64,000 nucleotides of DNA, from contig NZ_RXLQ01000016.1 in the NCBI RefSeq assembly GCF_003953935.1, positions 90,182-154,181 on the forward strand, read 5' to 3'. This DNA is from Massilia atriviolacea (GTDB taxonomy: Bacteria > Pseudomonadota > Gammaproteobacteria > Burkholderiales > Burkholderiaceae_D). Made by a program: the position numbers and the translations under genes. Of this stretch, positions 33,101 to 48,100 are shown one piece after another. Each line of letters opens with the position of its first letter. Position 1 is the stretch's first letter. The notes below the pieces were generated by a model. It saw nothing but the letters and a program-made list of their open reading frames with translations. It was not told where the DNA came from and did no database searches.

Positions 33101-36100
33101 GTCTACCAGGCCGCCCAGCATCTCGACGTGATGAGCAAGCCGTACGCCGACCTGCAGGTGCACGATGTGAAGGCGACCGGCGCGGCGCTGTCCGGCAAGC
33201 TGCTGGAGCTGAGCTGGACCGTGCGCAACCACGGCATCGGCATCACCGATACCGCAAGCTGGTCCGACCGCATCTGGCTCAGCGAGAACGCCGACGGCGG
33301 CGGCAAGACCTTCGAGCTGGGCAAGGCCTCGCACCTGGGCAAGCTGGGCAAGGACGACAGCTACAGCCGCAGCATGGCGGTGCAGCTGCCCGATGGCCTG
33401 GAAGGCAAGTACTACCTCAACGTGGCCAGCGAAGGGCCGTTCGAGTTCATCTATACCGGCAACAACCGCGCCGCCTCGCCGGCGCTGGAAGTGATGCTGT
33501 CGGCGGCGCCCGACCTGGCAGTGAGCGACATCAAGGCCCCGCCGGCCGTGCGCGAAGGCGGGCTGATGACGGTCGAATGGACCGTCCGCAACGACGGCAA
33601 GGCCGACGCCAGCGGCCAGTGGAGCGAAAAGCTCGAACTGGTGCCGGTGACGGGCGGCCCGGCGATCCTGCTGGGCACCTACACCTATGGACACACCCTG
33701 GAGCAGGGCAAGACCTACACCCGCAGCGAGGAAGTGCGGGTGCCGGGCCAGCTCAGCGGTTTGTATCATGTGCGCGTGAGCACCAACAGCGGCGCCGAGC
33801 TGTACGAGCACGCCGCCGACCGCGCCAACAACATCCTGACCGGCGACAGCCAGGTCACGATCGAACTGACCCCGCGTCCGGACCTGGTGCCCTCGGGTAT
33901 CCAGGCGCCCGAGCGGATGATCGCCGGCGGCAGCGCCGAGCTGAGCTTCTCGGTGTTCAATAAAGGCACCAGGCCGGCCGGCGGACAGTGGACCGACGCG
34001 GTCTACCTCTCGCTCGACGGCAAGCTGGGACCGAACGCGCTGCTGCTCGGGCGCGTGCAGAACGGCTCGGCGCTCGACGCGAGCAAGGACTACCGCAGCA
34101 CCCTGGCCTCGTTCACCATCCCGCTGCGCTACAGCGGCGAGGTGTTCCTGATCGTGGCGGCCGACGTCGACAACCAGGTGGCCGAGTTCCCGAACGAAGT
34201 CAATACCGCCGTCAAGAAGATCGTCATCGAACCGGCCCTGCTGGCCGACCTGGTCGCCAGCGACATCGAGGCGCCGTTGCAGGCCGTGCATGGCGCGCCG
34301 GTGACGGTCAAGTACAAGGTCAGCAACCTCGGCACCGGCCCGACCCGCGGCGACAGCGCCGCCGTCGACGGCTGGACCGATACGGTGTGGCTGAGCGCCG
34401 ACAAGACCCGTCCGTCGGGCTCCAAGGGCGATATCCTGCTGGGCACGGTGCGCCACAGCGGCCACCTGGAGGCGGGCGCTTCCTACCTGGGCGAGCTGCA
34501 GGTGACCCTGCCCGAGGGCACGGTATCGGGCGACTACCATCTGGTGGTCTGGACCGATGTCTACGGCGCCATCGCGCAGAACCAGCAATCGACCAACGTC
34601 AATCCGGACGCCCCGGCCGACATCGCCAGCAGCGACTTCAAGGCGCGCGCGATCGCGGTGATCGGGACCAAGCCCGACCTGTATGTGAACCGGCTCGAGG
34701 CCCCGGCCGAGGCGCTGGCCGGCACGCTGTACAGCTTCAGCTACAGCGTCACCAGCATGGCCGGTTCGCTGGACGGCGAGTGGCTCGATAAAGTCTGGCT
34801 GAGCGACAATGCCGACCTGTCCAAGGCCGGCAAGCGCTGGCTGCTGGGCGAATACCGCCAGAAGCGCGCGCTCGGCACGGGCGAACGCTACAGCGTGAGC
34901 GACACCGTCACCCTGCATCCGGGCGCCTCGGGCATGTTCCTGGTGGTCGAAACCGACGCCCAGCACAATGTGTCGGAAATCAAGGAAAACGACAACGTCA
35001 TGGCGCGTGCCAGCGTCGTCAGCAACAGCGCGGCCGACCTGCAGGTGGTCTCGGTCCAGCCCCAGGAAGGGGGCATGTCGGGCGAACCGATCCGTGTCAA
35101 CTGGACCGTCAGGAATGCCGGCGCGGCGGTCTGGGCCGGCACGCGCGGCTGGATCGACAATATCTACCTGAGCACCGATCCGACCTTCATCCCGGGCCGC
35201 GCGGTCCAGATCGGCTCGTCCGTGCATTCGAACGAGAACGGCCTCGGCGCCGGCGTGGAATACAGCGCCAGCGCCATCGTCAAGCTGCCGCCGGGCACCA
35301 GCGGCAAGTACTACATCTACGTCATCACCGACGCCGTGCACGCGCCCGGCCTCAGCCCGTCCTTCAGCGACAGCAGCCTGGCCTACAAGGCGGCCGACGA
35401 AGCGCTCACGGGCAGCAACAAGGATGCGCTCGACGCCCTGTACCGCAGCTCGGTGTTCGAGGGCGCGCGCAACGATAACAACATCGCCAGGGGCGCGCTG
35501 GACATCGCCTACGCCGAAGCGAACCTGAAGGTGGACCCGAGCATCACGATCGTGCCGGAGAAGCCCTTGTCGGGCCAGACCGTCACGGTCAGCTGGAAAG
35601 TGTGGAACACCGGCAACCGCGCCACCCGCACCAATGCCTGGAGCGACGGCGTGTTCCTGTCGGTGGACGATTCGCTCGACGTCACCGACCACGCGCTGGT
35701 CGACCGCGGCAGCGAGATCGAACGCCTGATGCGCGTGCGCAGCACCGTCCTGTCGGACGCCGACGGCAAGCCGCGCTACCTCCAGCCCGGCGAGTTCTAT
35801 ACCAACAGCGCCACCTTCACCCTGCCGACCTCGATCGGCGGCGATTTCCACATCATCGTCAAGGCCGATACCGATATCGCGGCCGACCTGAACCCGTACC
35901 AGACGCGTTCCACGATCCGCGAGGGCATCAGCGTGATCGGCCAGTTCGACGGGCGCGGGGCCGGTTCGGTGGCCGAATTCGCCGGCGAAGCCGACAACGT
36001 GGCCAGCGTCAAGGTCGGCATTACCCTGGTCGAACCGCCCGACCTGGCGGTCAGGGTCGCGCCCTTCACCGAGGCCATCGAGGCCGGACGCGACTTCACC

Positions 36101-39100
36101 GTGAACTACCGCGTCGACAACAACGGCGGCGCCACGCCGCCCGACCAGGGCGGCTGGAACGATGTGATCTACCTGTCCAAGGACCGCAACCTGGACATGT
36201 CGAAGGACCGCTTCCTGGGCTATGTCAGCCACAGCAACGGCCTGGACGCCAAGGGCGGCTACGACATGGCGCTGACGCTCAAGGCGCCGTCCGACATGAA
36301 CGGGCAGTACTACGTGTTCGTGGTGGCCGACCCGTCGCGCGCGCTCGGCGCGCGCGACGACGGCAAGGTGCTCGAACAGAACAAGAGCAATAACGCCGCG
36401 GCCCAGGCGATCCTGATCGACGCCGCCAAGCCGGCCGACCTGCAAGTGCTGGTCGACACCCCGGCCGACGCGGTGCCCGGCAGCCTGGCGACGATCCACT
36501 ATACCGTCACCAACCATGCCGACAATCCGGCGCGCGGGCGCTGGAGCGATGCGGTCTACCTGTCGACCAAGCCGACCTGGGACCTGAGCGCGATTCCGTT
36601 CGGCAAGCAGCAGCGCACGGGCGACCTGGCCAAGGGCGAGTCCTACCGTGGCAGCGTCAGCGCCATCGTACCGCCCTTGAAGGACGGGCAGTGGTATGTG
36701 ATCGTGCGTCCGGATATCTATAACGACGTCTACGAAGGCGATGTCGGCTACGACGCGGCCGGCCTGCACATGGCTGCCGGCGAAGCGAACAACCAGGCCG
36801 CCTCCGCCGGCGCGTTCAGCGTCAAGGTGCCGGTCCTGACTGCGGCCAGCCCGCTTACCACCACCTTGAGCAGCGGCCAGACCCTGCTCTACAAGATCAG
36901 CGTGGCCGAAGGCGAAACCCTGCGCTTCTCGCTCGATTCGAGCGCCACCGAAGGCGCCAACGAGGTGTATATCCGCTACGGCGAGGTGCCGAGCGGCTAC
37001 AACTACGACGCCGCCTACCAGCGCGCCGTGGCGCCAAGCCAGCAGGCGGTCGTGGCCAGCACCAGGGCCGGCGACTACTACATCCTGGTCAAGTCGCGCT
37101 CGTCGGCGCCGGCCACCCCGGTCACCGTGCGCGCCGACCTGATGCCGCTGTCGATCACGCGCGTGACGCCAACCGACGGCGGCACCGGCGACGACGCCCA
37201 CCGCTGGGTTTCGGTGGACATTGAAGGGGCCCGCTTCAAGGCGGGCGCGCTGCTGAAACTGTCGCGCCCCGGCGTGTTCGAGATCCAGCCGGAACGCTGG
37301 CAAGTGCTCGACGCGACCCATATCCGCGCCGTCTTCGACCTGCGCAACGTGCCGCACGGCCTGTACGACGTGGTCGTCACCAACCCGGACGGCCAGAGCG
37401 TCACCGAAGCGGTGCGCTACCTGGTCACGCGCGCGATCGACGCCGACGTCAGCATCGGCATCGGCGGCAATACCAATATCGCGCCGGGCGAGAGCGCGCT
37501 GTTCAGCGTCACCCTGCAAAGCCTGTCCAACGTCGACACGCCGTATGTGCGCTTCGACCTGGGCGCCTCCGGCATGGGCCCGAGCGCGAACGTGCTCGAC
37601 GGCCTGAACCTGCCGTACGTGACCTTCGCCTCGAATGTGGCCGGGCAGCCGGCCGGCGCCACCGCGCCCGGCAGCGTGAATACCCAGACCTACGGCCAGA
37701 GCCCGACCAGCGGCCTGGCGCGCACGGACATCCCGTGGGCCGCGCTGGACAACCAGATCAACAGCAAGGGCTTCAGCCTGACCCCGGGCTACGCCTTCGA
37801 CGTGGCCGGACGCGGCGTGGTGGGCGCCAGCTTCAGCGTGCAGACCTATCCCGGCCTGGCCGAATGGATGGCCTACGACTTCGAGGGCTTGCGCAACAAG
37901 CTGTACATGAACCGTCCCGACTGGAAGGCGGCGCGTGTGCTGGACGAGGGCGTGGCCGGGCTGGACAAGATCCAGCCGGGGCTGGCGCGCCGCTTCCTGT
38001 CGCGCGACGCCCAGGTCCACGTGAGCGAACTGGAAGCGCTCGGCATGCCGTTCCGCTTCAATGTGTTCGGCGCCGCGACGGCGCTCACGCGCGCCGAATT
38101 CATCGCCGACCAGGCGGCGCACGCCGAACGCCTGCGCGCCGCGATCATGCAGGACCGGCTGGCCCCGCCGGCGCTGCAGGTGCTGGCCGCCGACAAGGCC
38201 CAGTGGAACAGCGGCTGGCTGGCCGCGCTGGAAGCGGCCGGCCTGCTGCGTCCGAGCGACGAAGCGCCGCCGATCCGCCTGCAGCCGCTGGTGGTGAGCC
38301 TGAACGCGACCCTGGCCAGCGGCATTCTGCTGGGCAAGGAGGGCGACAGCTACCGTACCCAGGCCGATGTGCTGGCCTTCTTCAGCAAGGTGCAGGAATG
38401 GTACGGCGACAGCGCGCTCGCCGCCGGCCAGAAGGGCGTGCCGGTCACCAAGGTGGACTACGAGGAAACGCGCGAAAGCATGGCCGGCACGGTCGAGGTG
38501 CCGGTGCCGGTGTTGCCGAACGCGGCCGACTTCCATCCGGACGCGGCCAACGGCACCCACTTCCTCAACTTCAACGTCTTCGCCGGCGCCCGTTCGGAGC
38601 TCGAATACTGGCGCCATCTGGGCCTGCTCGACGCCGACTTCCGCCCGGTCGGCCCGCAGGCCCTGAACCTGGCGCAATACCTGCAGCAGACGGCGGCGCG
38701 CGCCAGCGCGGCGCAGGCCACCGTGAGCGTGCGCGGCCCGCAAACCGTGCCCAACGCCCAAGGTGGGTCTTACCTGCCGGCCGGCGTGGCGCTGCCGTTC
38801 TCGGTGGGCTTGCGCAATCCGGCCGACAGCCCGGTCGGCACCATGCGCATCACCACCAAACTCGACCCAAGCCTCGATGCGCGCACCCTGCGCCTGAACG
38901 ACATCAAGATCGGCGACCTGAACGTGCATATCCCGGACGACAAGTCGGTGTTCCAGGGCGACTTCGATTTCAGCGCCAGCAAGGGCTTCATCCTGCGCGT
39001 CTCGGCCGGCATCGATGCCGGATCGGGCATCGCCACCTGGCTGCTCGAAGCGATCGATCCGAACACCGGCGAAGTGCTCAAGGACGCGCTGCGCGGCCTG

Positions 39101-42100
39101 CTCGCGCCGGTCGCCGGCGACCCCAAGTCGGGCACCGGTTTCGTCAGTTACACGGTGCAGCTCTCGCCCGACGCGCGCAGCGGCGCCGAGGTGGTCAGCA
39201 GCGCCGTGGCCGCCTTCGACGGCATGCCGCCGTCCGAGAGCGAACGCATCAGCTACAAGGTCGACGCCGGCGCGCCGGAAACGACGGTGGTGGCCAAGTC
39301 GGCCGGCGCCGACGCCAGCGGCGCGCCGACCTACGACGTGCGCTGGACGTCGCAAGACGACGCCAGCGGCGTGCGCAGCGTGACCCTGTACGTGGCCGAG
39401 GACGGCGGCGACTTCCGCATCTGGCAGCGCCAGCTGGCGCAGGCCGACGGCCAGTTGCTGTTTACCGGCAAGGCCGGCCATACCTACGAATTCCTGGCGA
39501 CCGGCGTCGACAGCGCCGGCAACCGCGAAGCCGGTTCGGTGAGCAACGCCGTGCTGCCGGACGACGGCACCGCGCAGCAGGTGCGCGATGGCCTGGGCAG
39601 CAATCAGGTGGTGACGCCGAGCACCGAACTGCCGGCCGCCAGCACCGACCGCACGTATCCGGCCAACAGCCTGTTCGAGACCGCACGCGCCGGCTTGCCG
39701 GGCTTCGTGGCGCCGGCCCGGGCGGGCGACCTGCGCGCCGTGCTGGCCCCGATGATGCTGCGCGGCTTCGCCGACGGCTTTGCATCGAGCGCGGCCGACA
39801 TCGGCGCGCTGGCCATGGTGGAGCTGGCCGACGGCAGCATCCTCGCCAGCGCCGGCAGCGCGCGCAACGAGGTGTTCCGCTTCTCGAAGGAGGGCGGGCA
39901 CGCGACTGCGCCGTTGTTTGTGCTGGACGCCCCGGTGCTGGACATGGCGCTCGACCGCCTCGGCCAGCTGTGGGTCATGACCGGCAGCGAATTGCTGCAG
40001 CTCGACGCCGCCAGCGGCGTGCTGATGTCGCGCCAGTCCGGACCGGGCGGCGCGCCGCTCACGCACGCGCTGGCGATCGATCCGGACAGCGGACTGATTT
40101 ATGTATCGTCGCACGACGGGGTCGAGGTGTTCGATCCGCGCGCAGCAACCGGCGCCAATCCGTGGAAGCACTTCTCCAACGTGCCGGTGCGCGAGATGGC
40201 CTTCGGCCCGGACGGCCGCCTGTGGGCGGTGCGCTGGACCGGCTCCGAGATCGTCTCGTCGCAGGCCCGGGCCACCAGCGACATCATCAGCTTCCCGATG
40301 AGCGGCCGCGAGAAGGGCCGCGCGCAGCTCGAATACCGCCTGGCCGGGATCGTCGAAGGAATCAGCTTCGGCAAGGCCGGCTCGCCGCTGGCGGGCGTGC
40401 TGCTGGCCTCGACCAGCACGGCGCAGCGCGCCACCGTCGCCGGCGGCGCGGCGGCGCACACCGGCGCGGTGTGGATGGTCGAACTGGCCAGCCGCCGCCT
40501 GCTGCAGGTGGCTACTGGCGGCACCCGCGGCGAAACGCTGCTGACCACGGCCGACGGCCGCATCCTGGTGGCGCAGACCGGGGGCATCGACGAGATTGCG
40601 CCGATCAAGCCGCCGCATATCGTCGGCGCCAGCGTGCCGGACGGCGCCATGGTGCCGCTGCCGCTCAATGAAATCTCGATCAGTTTCGACCAGGACATGT
40701 GGGCCGACGCTGCCGACGTTTTCGATCCGTCGAGCGTCCTCAATCCCGACAACTACTGGCTGACGCCGACCGGATCGGAGCGCGGCGTCAGCCTCAATCC
40801 GTCTTCCGTGCGCTGGGACGCGGCCACCCGTTCGGCGGTGCTGACGCTGCCGTCGCTGGCGAGCGACATGTGGCGCCTGACGATCTCCAGCGAGATCCGC
40901 AGCGCCTCCCAGGTGCGCCTGCCGCAGGCATATACCACGACCTTCACGACCCTGCTGGACTTCTCCAGCCAGGTCGAGCTGAGTTTTTCGAATACCCGCG
41001 CCAACCACGCCACCGGCGCGGTCAGCTACGACGTGAGCATCAAGAATATCGGCAGCGGCGATCTGCGCACCCCCTTGACGCTGCTGCTCGACCCGGGCCG
41101 CTACTTCGGCGCCATGCCGCAGGGGGCGCTGCGCGACCAGTCCGCCCTCTGGGTGGTCGACCTGAGCGCCGCCCTGACGGCGCAGGGCGGCACACTCGGC
41201 GTCGGCGCCACGCTGGCCGGCCAGACCGTCACCGTGGTACCGGCCAGCCAGTTCGGCACGACCCCGGGCTCGGGTGCGCTGGTCAAGTTCAACCTCGGCC
41301 ACGGCGTGTACGCCGCGCCGTACCAGAATACCCCGCCGGTGGTGGGGCTGGTGGTGCCGTACGCGGCTTACGTGTCGAACGGCACCCAGGTGGCGGCCGG
41401 CAGCACCGAGACGATTCCGTCCGATACCGGCGCGGCCATCGATCTGCCCGGCGCGACGGCCGGGACGCCGTGGAGCGCCACCCTGAGCGCGCATGACAGC
41501 GACGGCGTCAACTTCTTCTGGCAGTTGCTCGACGCGCCGGCCGGGCTGACCCTCACGCCCGATCCGCGTGTCACGGGCGGCGCCGGCGATTACGTCAACA
41601 CCGCCACCTTGCGCTGGACGCCGGGCGCGATGGATGCGGCGGCCACCGAGATCCTGGTGCGGGTGCAGGACAGCCGCGGCGGCGTTGCCGTGCGCCGCTT
41701 CAAGCTGCCCGTGGCCGGCGCCAATGTCGCGCCGGTCATCGGCGCGCTCGGCGACGTGACCCTGACAGAGGGCCAGTCGCTGTCGGTGCCGATCGTGGTC
41801 GCCGACGCCAATGGCGACCCGCTCAGTATCTCGGTGCGCAACCTGCCGGCCGGCGCGGTCTTCGACGCCGCCACCGGCATGCTGAGCTGGACGCCGTCCT
41901 ACGACCAGGCCGGCGACTATCCTGACGTGACAGTCATCGCCAGCGACGGCAAGAGCAGCGCCGTGCGCCGCTTTGCGATCCGCGTGCTCCAGGGTTACGC
42001 CAAGCCGGTGCTCGCGCCGCTGGCGGCGCAGACGCTGCGCGAAGGCGACAGCTTCGGCCTCCAGCTCGGCGGCAGCATGCCGGGCGGCCTGCTGCAGGCC

Positions 42101-45100
42101 GACGGCACCGTCATCACCTTGCGCTACGATGCAGCAACCCTGCCGCGCGGCGCCACCCTCAATCCGGACAGCGGCTGGCTGTCCTGGACGCCGGCATTCG
42201 GGCAGGAAGGCGTATTTACCGTGCCGCTCACCCTGACGGCGCGCTACACCGCGCCGGGCAGCGCGACCTTCACCGAAACCTCGGTGACCCGGACCGTGCG
42301 CCTGGGCGTGCTGCACGCCGATGCGGCGCCGCAATTCCACACCGCGCAGGACTGGCAAGTGCTCGAAGGCCAGGCACTGAGCGTATCGGTGCTGGCCCTG
42401 GACCCGCATAACCCCGACTTCGAACCGGCCCTGCGCCTGGTGCCGGGAGGCCCGCTGCGGCCGGCCACGGGCGTCGACCACGTGATCTATCAGGTCGACG
42501 GCCTGCCGGCGGGCGCGGTGTTCAACCGCGACACCCTGCTGATCGACTGGACTCCCGGCTACGCCCAGGCCGGCACCCATCAGGTGACGGTCTCGGCCGG
42601 CATCGCCGGCGCCGACGGCGTCACCCGCACCAGCACCCTGGTGCTGTCGATCGTGGTCGAAAACGCCGAACGGGCGCCGGTCATCGGCAATATCGTCGCG
42701 GCCAGGGTGGCCAGGGGCGGCCTGCTCGACATTCCGGTCACGGCCACCGATCCGGACGGCTTGCCGGTGACGATTTCCACCAGCGGCCTGCCGCGTTTCG
42801 CGCGCCTGATCCAGACCGCCACCGGCGCCACGCTGCAGTTCGCGCCGGGCGCCAACGACCGCGGCGATTACGCCATCACCGTCAGCGCCAGCGACGGCGC
42901 GCTGACCACCTCGACCACCTTCATGGTCTCGGTGAGCAGCCTGACCGAGCCGCCTGTGGTGTCGGTGGCGCCGCGCACGGTGGCGCTGGCCGGCCAGGAA
43001 CTGCGCATCCCGGTCATCGTCAGCGATTCCGACCAGGATGCACTGAGCTTCACCGCCCCCGGCCTGCCGGACGGCGCGCGGATCGAGATCGATCCGGTGT
43101 ACGGCCACGCGACCATCGTCTGGACTCCGACCGCCGCGCAGATCGGCGGCCACGACTTCAGCCTGCGCGTCACCGACAGCGGCAGGCCGCCGGCCAATGC
43201 CGGGCATGGGTCCGATCCGGATGTCGTGCCGGTGCCGAACACGGTAACGACGGCAATGCGCATCGTGGTGCGCGCATCGAACCAGGCGCCGGAAGTGCTC
43301 GGCGTGAGCGTCAACGGCGCGCCCGCGCCGGCCACCTCGGCCACCGGCAGCAGTGTCGGCGCGACCGAAGGCGTGCCGCTCGCGATCGACGTGCTGGTGC
43401 GCGACAGCGACTTCGACGCGCTGAACTGGAGCGCCACCGGCATGCCGCCGGGGATGACCATGCAGGTCTCGCACGGCGCCGAGGGCCAGTCGGGCGTGAG
43501 CCTGCGCTGGACCCCGGGCTTTGCCGCCGCCAGCGGCGTCTACAGCGTGACCGTGCGCGCCAGCGATGGCGCGGCCACGGCGACCCGGACCATATCGATC
43601 AAGGTCGACAACGTCAACCAGGCGCCGGCAATCCTGGCGCTGCCGATCCAGCTGGTGCGCGAAGGCGAAACGCTCGGCTTTACGCTGCAAGGAACCGACG
43701 CGGACGCCGATCCGGTCGTGCTCTCCCTGCTGCGCGACGCCGGTACTCCCGCCGGCGTGTACTTCAACAGCAGCAACAACTATTTCGAATGGACGCCGGA
43801 CGCCCAGGCGATCGACAACCTGGCGGCCAGCAGCGGCTTGTACACATTCAACTTCGCCGCCAGCGATGGCGTGGCAACGAGCACGCGCCAGGTGCAGGTG
43901 CGCCTGTTCGACATCAACCGCGCGCCGACCCTGGCCGTCTCGAACCATGCGGTCAAGCAGGGCGATACCTTCACCCTGCCGATCGTCAAGCGCTCCGGCA
44001 CGGCGGACCCGCGCGGCCTGCAAGTGAGCGACGCCGACGGCGCGGCCCAGACCGCAGCCCTGAGCGTGGCCTTCGACAACCTGCCGCAGGGCGCGCTGTA
44101 CGACGCCGATAAAGGCACGCTGACCTGGACGCCCGGAGCGGGGCAGATCGGCGACTTTGTCGTCACCGCCCGCGTGCGCGACGGCTACCAGACGGTGTCG
44201 CGCACCTTCACCTTGCGCGCGGTGGCCGACAACGCCGCCAACGCGCCGGCAGTGCTGGTCGACCTGACGCCGTCGGCGCCGGTGACGCCGGGCCAGACCC
44301 TGCTGGCAAGCGTGCGCGCCGACAGTTTCTCGGCCATGCATACGGTCAAGGTGCAGATCCGCGGCGCCGCCGTGGGCGCGGCCGACTGGACCGAGGTCGC
44401 GCTCGCCTCGGGCGGACGGATTCGCCTGCAGGCGATGGCCCCCGGCATTGCCGAGATGCGTGTGGTGGCAAGCGATGTCGATGGCTTCAGCACGAGCTAT
44501 GTGCAGACGATCCGTGTGCGCGATCCGCTCGACCTGGGCGCTCCGGCGCTCGGCTGGGGCGGGGCGCTGCAAGGCGCCGACATGCCGGCCGCGCTGGTGA
44601 ACCGCAGCACGACCTTGCAAGCGCGTATCGGCGAACTCCAGCTGATGGGCTGGAAGCTCGAGATCGCGCCCGCCGGCAGCGGCGCCTGGCGCACCCTGGG
44701 CAGCGCCAGCACGCCGGCGCTGGCCGCGTCCGGCCTGGTCGACCTGGCCCGGCTCGATCCGTCGACCCTGGCCAACGGCGCCTACCAGCTGCGCCTGAGC
44801 GCTTGGGACCTGTCGGGCCGCACCAGCACCATCGACAGCCGCGTCATCGTCGATTCGGCCGACAAGCAGCTGGAGCAGGCGCGCGCGACCGACGCCGTGT
44901 TCCAGCTGGGCGGGCACACCCTGGCGCTGACCCGGGTGGCGCCGGCGGCTGATGCGCAGGATGCGCAATTCGGCAACTGGACCCTCCCTCTGCTCGACAC
45001 GGGCCTGAGCAGCGACCAGCCGCTCCAGGGCGCGCCGGGCGCGGCGGCGGGCTGGTCCACGGGCGCGCGCCTGTGGCTGCAGGCGCCATCGACGTCGGGT

Positions 45101-48100
45101 GCGGCAGCGCCGTACCTGAGTTTTACCCTGGGCGCCACGGCCCAGCCGCTGGGCACGCAGCCTGGCGCGCCGAGCGTGTTGCATCCTTCCTTCGGCAGCA
45201 GCGCGGGCTGGACCCTGGAAGCCGTGGTGGCCGACGCCGGCGGTTTTGCGACCGCCAAACCGGTCAACCTGCAACGCCAGGGGCAACGCCTGTTCGACCA
45301 GGTCAGCGGCTTGCCATGGCAACCGGCGGCCTACCGCCTGACCGGGCCGGACGGCGTGAGCTACCTGCTCGACGCCAGCGGCAAGACCACCGCCGTGCGC
45401 TTCGCCGACGGCCTGCAATGGCTGGTCGGCGACGCCGGCGTGACCCTGGTGGGCGGCGCCAGCCCGGCGCGCGTCGACTTCATCCGTGACGACGACGGCC
45501 GGATCAGCCGCGTCAGCGGCATGCTGGCCGGCGCCCAGACCGGCGAGGCCAGCGTGGCCTACCGCTACGACCAGCAGGGCCGCCTGATCCTGGCGCGCAG
45601 CATCAATACGCCGGGCATGGGCGCGCAGTACGGCTACCGCGCCGATGGCAGCCTGATGACCGAGACGGTCAGCGCGCAGCTGGGCCAGGCCTCCGGCTGG
45701 GCCGATGGCGGCGGCAGCTGGAACGGGGTCCTGTCCGCCGGCACGCCGGTGCACCTTGGCCTGACCATCCGCGACAGCGAACTGGCCTCGACCATCAAGG
45801 TGCCCGGCGCAAGCGGCGCGATCCTGATCGCGGTGACCACCAGCGGGGCCAGGGTCGAGCTCGGTGCGAGCGGCGCCAGCGTGCTCGGCGAAAGCCATGA
45901 TGGCGGACGCACCACCGTGCTGCTGCGCGTGACCGAGGCCGGCCTCAAGCTGCTGACGCTGCGTGGCGAAGGGGGCGTGAGCCTGAGCGTGGCGGTGGCG
46001 GGCGACCTCAACCGCGACGGCGCGGTCGACGGCGTCGACAGCGCCCTGTTCGACCAGGCCGGGGCCAAGGCCGACATCGACGGCAATGGCCTGGTCAACG
46101 CCAGCGACCGCCAGATCCTGTCGGCCATGTTCGGCTGGCGCGCCCAGGCGGCGCCGCAGCTGGCCAGCGGCGCTGTGACCAGTGCGCTCACGCATGCCGA
46201 CCTCGGCGTGCGGGTCGGTCTCGATTCGCTCTCCGAACGCGCCAGCGACGCCGTTTTCTGGACCGTCGCCTCCGCCAGCCATGGCAGTGCGCGCATGTCC
46301 AGCGACGGCAAGTCGGTGATCTTTACCCCGGAACCGGGCTATGTGGGACCGGCCACGGTGACGCTGGTCGCGGACGACGGCTTTGCCGTGGGCAAACCGG
46401 TGGTGCTGAACGTGAATGTCAGCGGCGCCAAGCTGGTCAAACTGCATATCGACCGCCTTGCCGCCCTGGGCGGCGGGGCCGCCGGTCGCATCAGGGTCAG
46501 CGGCGACTTTGCCGACCAGGCCGGCGTGGAACTGAGCGGCGACTACGTGCAGCTGCATTCCTCCAACGCGGGCGCTGTGGCGCTCGGGGCCGACGGCACG
46601 CTGCGCGGCGCCGGCACGGGCAGCGCCATCATCGAAGCGCGCGCCCAGGGTCTGCAGGCGGTCAATGCCGTCGCCGTCAGCGCGACCCCGGCCGCGCCGG
46701 CGCTGGACAAGGATGGTTTTGAAGTGGATGTCTATCCGCGCGCACTGGTGCTGCCGGTGGCGGGCGGACTGCGCCAGCTGCGCGTGCGCACGCTGGACGG
46801 CACCGATATCGCATCGGCCCAGTCCGGCACCCGCTATTTCGTCAGCAACAGCGCGATTGCCGAGATTTCGGCCGACGGCCTGGTGCATGCCAGGATGGCG
46901 GGCGAAGTGACGATTTCCGTGATCCATGGCGGCCTGCAGCACGATATCGTGCTGGAAGTGCAGGCGCCGGCGACCGGACCGACCGCCATCAACGGCGCCG
47001 ACGGCGCGGTGCTGCAGGATGCCAATGGCAACCTGTTGATGGTCGCGCCGGGCGCGCTTGCGGGCACGCCGACGGTCTCGATCCAGTCGCTCGCCCTCGA
47101 CGCGGTGGGCATGCAATTGCCGGCCCCGAGCATCATGGATGCGCTGGGGGCGGTGCAAATCGACCTGGGCGGACCGAACGCCACCTTGCCGTTGCAGATG
47201 GCATTGAAAGTGCGGGCCCCGATCGATCCGCTTACGGGAGAGGCGAAGGTGCTGGAAGCCGGCACCGAAGTGTTCTTCTGGCGCAAGGGAACGGTGCTCG
47301 ATGCCAGCGGTGTCAGCCATGACACCTGGTGGCTGGTCGACAACGGCCACATCGGCGCCGATGGCCTGGCGCGCACGGCCAGTCCGCCGTACGCCGGCGC
47401 GATGGGCAGCGGCACCATGCTGGTCTCGGTCAGGAAGGACCTGAACAAGCAGACCGGCGAAGTCAAGGTCAGCGGCGCCTTCCTCGACTGGGATGCGATC
47501 TATTCGCAGCAGATGGCGATCGCCATGGCGCCGTCGCCGATGATGGCGGTGGCGGCGCTCGGGATCTTTTCCGGCCATTCCGGCGCGATCGCGCTCAGGT
47601 ACACCATTGACGGCACGTATCAACGCGATGTGCCGTCGACCGCCTTCGATCCGGGCACGATCTCGCTGGCTTTCCCGGCAGCGCCGGCAACGGCCTGGCA
47701 TGAGCCGGACATCACCGGCCTGGACTTCGACCGCAATACCAACAAGCTGACCTTGACCGGGACCAACTTCATTCCGCCGAACGCGGTGGCGAGCAACTTC
47801 AAGCTCAAGGTCTGGCTGCAGGCACGCAACAACATGGTGCCGGAGCCGAACAGCATGCCGGACCGCGGCCTGGTCTGGACCAGCGTGACGGCCACCTTGC
47901 TGAGCAATGGCAAGCTGGAAATCCGGGTGCCGGACGGCGTCGCCATCTCGCAGCACACGGTGTCGATCGAGCGCATTGCCCTGGCCAGCCTGAACGGCGA
48001 CACGGTCGAGAAGGCAGTCAGCATCGACAGTACCCCGGTGGAGGCTTGGTTGCCTGGCAGTACGGACACCTTGGTCGCTTCAGCCGGGAAATTGCACTAC

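Noticed and set aside
19928..47956. A 9,342-codon ORF on the minus strand
   Set aside because: It is in register with the sense gene and exists because TTA, CTA and TCA are avoided. Its translation is low-complexity Arg/His/Ala/Gly/Gln sequence without recognisable domains.
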